Shown here piece by piece: positions 23,819-31,600 of a stretch of DNA of 42,697 nt (positions within the stretch are counted from its first letter, which is position 1; each line of letters opens with the position of its first letter). The DNA is from Elusimicrobiota bacterium (GTDB lineage Bacteria > Elusimicrobiota > Elusimicrobia > UBA1565 > UBA9628). The DNA is taken from NCBI GenBank assembly GCA_028871595.1, contig JAGWMT010000003.1, positions 1 through 42,697 on the forward strand, read 5' to 3'. Below the pieces are notes generated by a model that worked only from the letters and a program-made list of their open reading frames with translations, ran no database searches and had not been told where the DNA came from. Both the position numbers and the translations under genes were made by a program.

Positions 23819-25203
23819 CGGGTGACGCGGCGCGAGAGGCGGGCGTCGTTGCCCTTGCCGTCGTAAATCCGGACCAGGATCTCGTTGACCCCCGTGACGA
23901 GCCGCACGTTCGCCGAGAAATTTCCGTCGGCGTCGATGCGCGCGGCGCGCCCGTTGACCTCCACGCGCAGTCGGTCGTCGCGGAGGACGCCGGCCACGAT
24001 GACGTTGTCCTTGTCGATCATCGCCCCCTCCGCCGGCGACGTCAACGTCAGCAGGCGCGCGAGGTCGGAGTCCACCGGCCGGTCCGCGTGCCGGACGCCG
24101 ACGGTGTAGTAGCGCGGCTCGGAGAACTGGGCCTCCACGCCGAGCAGGTCGACGATCGCGATGCGCCACCAGTACGCTCCGGGCGGCAGGCCCGCGTCGG
24201 CCGGCGAGAAGCGTTCCTCCGAGTCGTACTGGCGGTCGAACACCGTGGTCGCGAAGGTCCGGTCCTTGGACGCCTGCACATGGAAGCCCAAGATCGGAGT
24301 ACCGACGTGGAGGGAGTCGATGTCGCCGCGCAAGGTGGACGCGTCCACGTCCGCGACCGGAGGCGCGTCCAAGGTGCGCGGGTTCGGCGCCGCGCCGCCG
24401 CCGACGGCCTCCGCCGACGCGAACTCGCCGGCGCGGGCCTCCAGCTCGGGCAGGTTCCGCAGCCGCCGGGGGACCTCCGGCGCCAGCCCGGGGCGCACGC
24501 TCGTCTCCATGCCCGCGGGCACGTCCACCCGGTTGCCCTGCGCCTCGACGCGCGCCGCGCCCTTGAAGACCTCCACGCGCGTGGTCAGGTCGGCCTCGAC
24601 GCTGGCCGCGTAGCGCGTGTCCTTGGTCCGCGGGGTGATGCGCGCGTTCGACGTGATCACCCGCGCGCGTCCCGCGAACACGGAACCGGACTTCAACAGG
24701 ACGTCGGTGTCCTCGTCGACGGGCTTGATCACCGCCATGGAGTTCGGCTCCAGGCTGAGCAGCTCCTTGTTGAGGAATTTCACCCGCGCGCGGGAATCCT
24801 CAAGCGTGCGCAGGGAGTCGCCTTGGAACAGCTCCATCTCGGATTTGGATTTTCGCCACTCGGCGGTCTCCTTGCGTCGGTAAAGCACCCGGTTGACCGC
24901 GTACACCAGGTGCGCGGCGCGCAACCCCATCTTGATCAGGCGCACCGGCACGCGCAGGACCATTCCGGGCAGCGCGACGGTGGGGTCCGAGGTCGGAAGG
25001 CGATTGTGCTTGAGAATCTCGTCCCAACGGGCCGGATCCTTCAGATAAGTATGGGCGATTCCCCAGAGCGTGTCTCCCGGCTTCACCACGACGTTCTGAA
25101 ACGCGTCCACTTTCTCGACGACAGCCTCCTTCGGAGATTTCGCCGTCGTAGCGGCGGCGGCGGCGCCGGCGAGCAGAAGAAGGAGCGCCGCGCGGACGCT
25201 CAC
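23812..25203 (-). CDS. Secreted LysM-FecR domain protein
   Basis: 463 residues from a GTG start overlapping the kinase stop (GTGA). A signal peptide (about 1-20) precedes a LysM peptidoglycan-binding domain (about 37-87, VVVKPGDTLWGIAHTYL) and a linker. A FecR-like domain follows (about 125-240, LKSGSVFAGRARVITSNARI then FKGAARVEAQGNRVDVPAG). The rest holds beta-sandwich modules (FHVQASKDRTF...PPGAYWWRIAIVDLLG, and a terminal VIVAGVLRDDRLRVEVNGRAA) that look like Ig/E-set repeats. It should sit in the periplasm bound to the cell wall. Being coupled to a membrane kinase, it may present a wall-derived signal to it (inference). Confidence 0.87.
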   Translation of the reverse strand: MSVRAALLLLLAGAAAAATTAKSPKEAVVEKVDAFQNVVVKPGDTLWGIAHTYLKDPARWDEILKHNRLPTSDPTVALPGMVLRVPVRLIKMGLRAAHLVYAVNRVLYRRKETAEWRKSKSEMELFQGDSLRTLEDSRARVKFLNKELLSLEPNSMAVIKPVDEDTDVLLKSGSVFAGRARVITSNARITPRTKDTRYAASVEADLTTRVEVFKGAARVEAQGNRVDVPAGMETSVRPGLAPEVPRRLRNLPELEARAGEFASAEAVGGGAAPNPRTLDAPPVADVDASTLRGDIDSLHVGTPILGFHVQASKDRTFATTVFDRQYDSEERFSPADAGLPPGAYWWRIAIVDLLGVEAQFSEPRYYTVGVRHADRPVDSDLARLLTLTSPAEGAMIDKDNVIVAGVLRDDRLRVEVNGRAARIDADGNFSANVRLVTGVNEILVRIYDGKGNDARLSRRVTRR

Positions 25204-27347
25204 GCGGCCGCCTCCGCGATCCGCACGCCCCCGTCGACGCCGGAGACCAGGCCCTTGGGCACGGTGAAGATGAAGCGCGAGCCTCGGCCCACTTCGGATT
25301 CGACCCAGATCCGGCCCAGGTGCTGCTCGACGAAGAAGCGCGAGATCGTCAACCCCAGGCCGGTTCCCCCTTTCCGGTTTCCCTGCACCTGCTCGAACTT
25401 CTCGAAAACCCGGCCCAGGTAGTCGGGAGGAATCCCCTCGCCGGTGTCCTCCACGCAGCAGCGGATGAACGCGCCGTCGTCGGACAGAGATAGGGTGATC
25501 GTCCCGCCCTCGGGGGTGTACTTGATGGCGTTGCCCAACAGGTTCGTGAAGACGCGCTCCAGCATGTCGCCGTCCGCCGCGATCGAGAATTCCTCCACGG
25601 CCACCAGGTGCACGGCGATGTTCTTGGCCTTGGCCAATTGCTCCAGGATGGCGATCGAACGGCCGGCGATCCCGGCCAGCGACGTGGTCTTCAGCTGCAG
25701 GCGCAGGCGGCCGGCCTCCATCTTCGCGATGTCCAGGATGTTGTTGATCAGGCCCATCAGGCGGGTGGTCGAACGCCGGACCGAGGAGACGATCGACTGC
25801 TGGTCGGCGTTGAGCACGCCCGCGGTGCCCTTGAGCAGGAGGTCCAGGAAGCCGATGGCCGAGCCCAGGGGATTGCGCAGGTCGTGCGTGATGTAATGAA
25901 GGAAGTCCTCCTTCATCTGTTCCAATTCGCGCTCCAGGGTCACGTCGCGCAACGCGAATACGGTTCCCAGTTCGGCCGCGCGGCCCGGGGCCACGACGGG
26001 GCTGGCCGTGGCGCGGATGAACATGCGCACGGTCTCGCTGGAGAGGTCCACCTCCTTGGATTCGCCCGGCTTCTCCCCCGACGCCAGCAGCGCGGACAGC
26101 AGCGGCCCCGCGGGGAAGGCCCCGCTCAGCGGCTTGCCCTCCAGCTCCGTCTCCTGGGATAAATCGAACATCTCCCGCGCGCGGCGGTTGACCAACTGCA
26201 CGCGGCCCTCCCGGTCCGTCATCACGATGCCCTCGCGAATGGAGAAAAGGATCGCCTCGGTCTTGCGCTGCTCGGCGATCAGACGGTCCACCTGCAGAAC
26301 GGAATACTGGCGCAGGCGCGCGGTCATGGCGTTGAACGTCTCGGCCAGCTTTTGGAGCTCGTCGTTGGTGGAAATCTCGACGCGCGTCTCGAAATCGCCG
26401 CGGGCCACGGCCTCCGCCGCCCGGGTGAGCTTGAGCACGGGGGCGGTCAGCGCGCGCGCCAGCAGGGCCGCCGCCAACAGCGAGCCCAGGATCACGACGA
26501 AGACGGCCGCGACGGCCGCGCGGCGCGCCTCGGAGGCGGCCAGGTAGGCCTCGTCGCGCGCTTGCAGGATCAGGACCGCTCCTCCCACCGACGGAGCCGG
26601 GGCGTAGGCGCCGACGTACACCTTCCCGTGCCCGTCGCTGAATTCGCTGGAGCCGGCGGTGTTCCCGGTCAGGGCCGCGCGCGTGATGGCCCAATCGTGA
26701 AGCCCGGAGAGTTCACGCCCTTCGGGCGTCGCCAGCGCGGCGCCGTCGGCGCCGACCAGGACGCCGAAGCCGGTGCCGCCGACGCGCTCCTCGGCGACCC
26801 GCTCGGCGATGAGCGACAGGGGGATCGCGACGCGGGCGAACACGTCCTTGCTGAAGGCGTAATACACGATCAGCCGCGCCCCCTTGGGCCCGCGCAGGAC
26901 CTCCGCGATGCGTCCGCCCAGATTGGGCCCCGCGCGCATCGCCGCCCGGGCGCGGCGCAGGTCCTCCGGCGTCACGGGGTCGGAGAGGTCGGGGTTGAAA
27001 ACCATCAGGATGGCTCCGCCCGCGTCCCGACGCAGCAAGGTCACCGAAGAAATCCCGCTGCCGCTCTCGACGAGGTGCTTCAGGAGGGACTGCTTCTCCG
27101 GCCAGTCCATCCGCGACTGCAGGGCCAGCAAGGCCACCTGGACCCGCCCGTCCACGGAGTCCACCCAGCCCTCGACGCGCTCGGAGGTCTTCTCGGCGAG
27201 CTTGACGTGCAGTTCCAGCACCGCGTCCTGCACCCCGCGCCGGCTGGTCTGCATCATCCGCCAGGACAGGAAAAGGACGGGCACGAGGGCCAAAGCCCCC
27301 ATCACCGCCGCGAAGCGCCGGGACAGTCCGGATCTCAACCAGCCCAT
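25200..27347 (-). CDS. Membrane histidine kinase with periplasmic cache-like, HAMP and PAS domains
   Basis: 715 residues. The first membrane segment is at about 12-29 and a large periplasmic cache-like sensor at about 35-265. The second membrane segment is at about 277-299, HAMP at about 298-350 and PAS at about 360-470 (EGIVMTDREGRVQLVNRRA). HisKA has FLHYITHDLRNPLGS (His488), and HATPase has NLLGNAIKYTPEGG, EDTGEGIPP and GGTGLGLTIS. All catalytic boxes look intact. There is no receiver, and no cognate regulator lies next to it, so its target is elsewhere. The stop overlaps the LysM-FecR start. Its promoter has a perfect -35 and a -10 that ends 11 bases before the ATG. Confidence 0.94.
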   Translation of the reverse strand: MGWLRSGLSRRFAAVMGALALVPVLFLSWRMMQTSRRGVQDAVLELHVKLAEKTSERVEGWVDSVDGRVQVALLALQSRMDWPEKQSLLKHLVESGSGISSVTLLRRDAGGAILMVFNPDLSDPVTPEDLRRARAAMRAGPNLGGRIAEVLRGPKGARLIVYYAFSKDVFARVAIPLSLIAERVAEERVGGTGFGVLVGADGAALATPEGRELSGLHDWAITRAALTGNTAGSSEFSDGHGKVYVGAYAPAPSVGGAVLILQARDEAYLAASEARRAAVAAVFVVILGSLLAAALLARALTAPVLKLTRAAEAVARGDFETRVEISTNDELQKLAETFNAMTARLRQYSVLQVDRLIAEQRKTEAILFSIREGIVMTDREGRVQLVNRRAREMFDLSQETELEGKPLSGAFPAGPLLSALLASGEKPGESKEVDLSSETVRMFIRATASPVVAPGRAAELGTVFALRDVTLERELEQMKEDFLHYITHDLRNPLGSAIGFLDLLLKGTAGVLNADQQSIVSSVRRSTTRLMGLINNILDIAKMEAGRLRLQLKTTSLAGIAGRSIAILEQLAKAKNIAVHLVAVEEFSIAADGDMLERVFTNLLGNAIKYTPEGGTITLSLSDDGAFIRCCVEDTGEGIPPDYLGRVFEKFEQVQGNRKGGTGLGLTISRFFVEQHLGRIWVESEVGRGSRFIFTVPKGLVSGVDGGVRIAEAAA

Positions 27348-27358
27348 GTTCGCTCAGG

Positions 27359-27387
27359 AGGATACGCTCCCGGCCCGGGCCTGTCAA
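27359..27387 (-). promoter_or_regulatory. Promoter of the kinase/LysM-FecR unit, near-leaderless
   Basis: On the minus strand a perfect TTGACA (27387-27382), a 17-base spacer and TATCCT (27364-27359). The ATG lies 11 bases past the -10, so the leader would be about 4-5 bases. It fits inside the 56-base gap after the Ala/Pro-rich protein gene. Confidence 0.75.
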
Positions 27388-27403
27388 GGACGGCGGGGGA
27401 AGC

Positions 27404-28600
27404 TCAGGACAGCTTCTTCAGGAGGATGGCCGCGGCGGGAAGGAAGGCCAGGGCCCACAGCGCCGGCGAGGGGACAGAGCTGCGACGGGCCGGAACGGAC
27501 AGGCGGGACGGCGACGGCGGACGCATCGCGCCCGGACGCTCGGCCGCCGCGGTCTGATCGGCGGCCGCCTCGGATGCGGAAAGCGATTCCAGGAGTCCGC
27601 GGCGCTCCAGCCATTCCGTGGAGGTCAACGGAGCGCGCGACGGCGCGCGCGAGAACGCCAACGCCGGAGCCGCGCTGTCGGCGCCGGCAACGAACGGTTT
27701 CGGCGCGACCGGCGGACCCAGGTGGAGCGCGGAGCGGACCTTCACGACCAGGCCGCTTCCCAATTCCAACGACAGGCGCTCGAAGGACGGGGCCTGGGCC
27801 GGGGCGGGCGCGGAGCCGACGGGCAGGGCGGAGGCGGCCGCCGGAGAACGCGTTCCGGCGGCGAACGGGGACGGCGCGGCGCCCGCGGCGGAAGGCGGGA
27901 CGGCGCGGAACAGGAAGGCGCTCGGCGATGGGGACGCGGCCACGGCGTCGCGCAAGGGCCCATCTTCGCCGGCATAAGCGGACATCGGAGCCGATTCGGC
28001 GCCGCGGGAAGCGTCCGCGGAACGAGACGTCGCGGCCGCGTCCGCCGCGGCCCCGCCGTTCGGCGCGAACGCCGTGTCGGCCAGAAGCGCGCGTTCCGCG
28101 GCCCGGTCGAACATCCGGCGGCCCAAAGCGTCCGCGCTTTCGGCGGGAAGCGGAGCGATCGGGCCGGCCTCGCTCCGGGTTTGCTCGTGATCGCTCGCGG
28201 CCTTCTCCAGTCGGGCGGCCAACGCGTTCACGGCGGCCGTCGCGGGCGTCCCCCGGCGTCCGAACGACGGCTTCGGAGGCACGGACTCGGCCGGAGCGGG
28301 CGACGCGTCGGGCGCGGCCTCGGCCCGGGACACGGGCGCCGCCGACGCCGCCGGCGCGGCCGGAGCCAGGGCGACGGGGGCCGGATGGTCGGGGAAGGCC
28401 TTGAGGATCGCCGCCGTGTTCAACGACGGCGCCAGAACGGACGCGGGCGGAATATTCAGGACCGGGGACATCGCCGCGCCGGCGGCCGCGGCGGCGGCGG
28501 ACCCGGAGGCGGACGCGCCCGGAGCCGCGACGACCGCCGGCTCGACGACGGCCGCGGTCGCGCGCGCGCAGAACAACGCCGCCAGAATCCAGGCGTTCAC
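27404..28600 (-). CDS. Secreted Ala/Pro-rich protein with a PEP-CTERM-like C-terminus
   Basis: 398 residues from a GTG start. A signal peptide (about 1-17, MNAWILAALFCARATA) is followed by a low-complexity Ala/Pro/Ser-rich body with a few conserved-looking helical stretches (AVNALAARLEKAASDHE, FERLSLELGSGLVVKVRSAL). The C-terminus is SVPSPALWALAFLPAAAILLKKLS: a V-P-x-P motif, a hydrophobic helix and a basic end, the layout of PEP-CTERM sorting signals, though a plain membrane anchor would look similar. A longer open frame on the same strand in another register is Arg-rich and is rejected. The gene lies just after the giant gene but has its own -10 box. Function unknown. Confidence 0.72.
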   Translation of the reverse strand: MNAWILAALFCARATAAVVEPAVVAAPGASASGSAAAAAAGAAMSPVLNIPPASVLAPSLNTAAILKAFPDHPAPVALAPAAPAASAAPVSRAEAAPDASPAPAESVPPKPSFGRRGTPATAAVNALAARLEKAASDHEQTRSEAGPIAPLPAESADALGRRMFDRAAERALLADTAFAPNGGAAADAAATSRSADASRGAESAPMSAYAGEDGPLRDAVAASPSPSAFLFRAVPPSAAGAAPSPFAAGTRSPAAASALPVGSAPAPAQAPSFERLSLELGSGLVVKVRSALHLGPPVAPKPFVAGADSAAPALAFSRAPSRAPLTSTEWLERRGLLESLSASEAAADQTAAAERPGAMRPPSPSRLSVPARRSSVPSPALWALAFLPAAAILLKKLS

Positions 28601-28606
28601 GGCCGC

Positions 28607-28612
28607 AGTCTA
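28607..28612 (-). promoter_or_regulatory. Extended -10 element, probable leaderless GTG start
   Basis: TAGACT preceded by TGC on the minus strand, exactly 6 bases before the GTG start of the Ala/Pro-rich protein. It is the third exact TAGACT in this position in the window. No good -35 is visible. The region upstream is the end of the giant gene. Confidence 0.6.
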
Positions 28613-28632
28613 GCAAAAACCGCGCGAAAGAA

Positions 28633-31600
28633 TCAGGCCGGGCGGCCGAATCTCAGGAGGCCGTCGCGCCAGGCGTGCCAGGCGGCGGCCAGCAGGGCGC
28701 CCAAGCCGAACAGAGCCAGGACCCAGGCCCAGAACGCATTCGAACCGAGAGGCTGTCCGGGCTGCCCCGGAACCGTCGGTCCCGGGACGGCGCGCGCCTT
28801 CTCCAGCTCCCGCGCGTAGTCGTCCCACCACGACAGCTGCTTCTGCAAATCTCGAATCTCGGCTTCAAGCGCGGCGATGCGCCTCTCCAGCGCCTCCTGC
28901 GCGCCGATGCGCTCGGCTTTCTCGTGCCAGCGTTTCCACAAGTCGTTCTCTTCCTTGACGACCTGATCGCGGCGGCTCAGGCTTCCGTCCAGGAGCTTCT
29001 GGGTCCGCGCCAGGTCGGCCTGGTGGCCCGGCCGCGCCGCGGCCGCGTCCGCGGCGGCCCGGTCCACGCGCGCGCCGTAGCCGTCCATGGCCTTGACCTG
29101 ACGGTCGTAGCCGTCGGCGCCGGGGTACACGCGCGTGCGGCGCTCGACCTTATCCACGAACAGGGCTCCGGGCGTCGCCGAGTTGACGACCTGGCCGCGA
29201 CCGTCCGAGTTCGGGTCCGCGGCCAGCAGCGGGTCGTCGTTCAGGCGCCGGTCCACCACCGACGCGCCCGACTGCACGCGCACCGACGATTCCTGATAGT
29301 CGCTGGACCAGCGGTGGTCGGGCGTCTCGTGGCCGCGGCCGCGGAGCGTTTCCAGGACGGTCTCCTCGACGCCGCCGTTGAAGCGGGACAGCGTGCGCTC
29401 GCGCGCCGCGTCCAGGTCCTCGGAGGCTTGGCGCGCCTCGCGCGCCATGGCCACCCTGCCGAACGTCACGTCGTAGGTCTTGCCGTCGCGCGTGTCGCGC
29501 GGCTTCAGGTCGGCCAGGATGCGGCCCGGGCTCAGCGGCGAGGCGACCTTGACCTCGTCGGGGAACTGGCTGGGATCGTAGTAGCGCGCGACGGGATCGG
29601 GCAGGAGGTCGAGGACGTCCACCCAGCCGAGAACGGTCCGGAAGAACCCGTGGTGCTCGGTCTCCCCGCCTTCGGTCTTGTACATCATCGCCCGGCCCAG
29701 GTAGTGCTGGGAGTTCGGATCGCGGCCGCCGATCAGCTCGATCGGGGCCTGCACGACGCCGCGCGGGATCTCGAGCAGGATGTTGCCCCAGTTGTACGGC
29801 ATGATCGCCCAGTGGTTGGCGGTGCCCAGGCGCGACTTGCTCTCGTCCAGACGCTCGATCAAGTAGCGCTCGGACAGCAGGACCGGCAGGGAATCCTCTT
29901 CGTAATGGCTCAGGCGGACCTTGGTGGACACCCGGTCGTCGGCGACGCGGGCGCTGACGTCGCCGTCCGGCGCGTAGGACACCAGCTTCCAGCCCGCCGC
30001 GGCCTTGTCCACCTCGGCGTCCGAGCCGTAATGGCGAAGCACCCGGCCGTCCTCATCCACCACCGCCGCCGACAACGTCCCCGTCACGCGGCTTTCCTCC
30101 GGGCCGCCGCCGGGAATCTGATCGGCCAGGCCCAGGGCGCCGCGCGCCGCCGGCGCGTGCGCGCTGACGACGTCCTGCGCCGCGTCCAGCCCCAGGTCCA
30201 GGTCGGACGTCCGGTACAACGTCCACGACTTGGAGTGGTCCAAGGTGGCCACGGCGTCGTCCACGGCCTTGGCGGCGTTGACCGTCGTGGCCTGGGCCTC
30301 GCGGTACTTGTCGCCGGCCTCTTTGTACGGCTTGGAGGCCTTGTCCAGGGCGCTCCGCGCGGACTTGTCGGCGCGGGCGGACTGGAAGCGGCGCGTGGCG
30401 GCGGCGAACGCGTCCTTCGCCGCGTCGGCGTCGGCCTTGCGCGCGGCCTCGTCGGCCTTCGCGGCGGTCAGCGCGGCGCGCGCGTCGGCCAGGTCGCGCT
30501 CCGCGTGGTCGAAGGCCTTCCACTGGGCCTGGAAGTCGTCCTGCGTGCGGTAGAGCTGGGCCACGCGCCCGTCGGCGTCGCGGGCGAAGCCGAAGCTGTT
30601 GAGCTTCACCTCGACCCAGCCGCGGCGCAGCTGGGCGTCCTTGTACTTCTCCGCGTGTCCGGCCAGCTGCGCCGCGCCGGCGGGCGACACGACCAGACGG
30701 CGGAAGGCGCCGGCCTGGTCGGACTCGGTCAGGCTGCGGAGCGTCGGGAAACGGTCGCGCTTCAGGGGCTGGTCGCCGCCGTACACCATCATCACGACCT
30801 GCTCCGGCGGGCGGGACAGCGCGACCAGCGGGTGCAGGGCATGGCCCTCGGGATCCTTCGGATCGGAGCTGAAGAAGAAGACGCGGCCCTGCGCGTGCAG
30901 GCCGCGGTCGCCGAAGACCTGGTCGAACGTCAGACCGTCCGTCTTGACGGTCGGGTTGCCCACCGCGACGAAGTCCGAGTCCTTCATGCGCGCCGACAGA
31001 TCGGCGGCCGCGACGTCGTCGGTCACCTTCTGCCGGGAGCCGTCGCGCATGGCCGCGGCCACGTCCACGCCCCCGATCAGCTCGTAGCGCGCGCCGGGGT
31101 TGCCGGGCACGCCGTCCACGAACAGGCCGCCGTTGCGCTCCACGATGGCGACCTCGCCGGGCTGAAGAGGCGCCTTCGGATCGCGATGGAGGTTGGCCTC
31201 CACCTCGGACTTCGTCATCCACTGGTCCACCGACCAGGTGCGCTTGCCCCCGTCCAGGCGCGTCAGCGCGTACAACGGCTGCAACTCGTCCTGCCCCAAG
31301 GCTCCGCTCGTCCAACGGGCCTTCATGTCCCGCAGGTTCTGCAGGGACTCGCCGACGCGGTCGATTTCCGACGGCGGCCGTCCGCCCCACTGCGCCGCGC
31401 GCAGGCGCGTCTTCTCCAGCATGATCAGCGCGTCGAGCGCGGCCATGCCCCGGCCGGACTTGGCCTGATCCACCGCGCGGCCCAGGGAGGCGCGGACGTC
31501 GTACACGCCGTCGAGCACCCGCACCATGCCGTCGTCGTTCTTGAAGGCCGGAAGCTCCAGCGTCCGGGCCAGCTCGGCGTCGAAGGCCGATTGCGCCTTC

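Noticed and set aside
27384..28616. Alternative 410-residue frame on the minus strand
   Set aside because: It is Arg-rich without signal peptide or anchor. The overlapping 398-residue frame has a signal peptide, a sensible body and a C-terminal helix.
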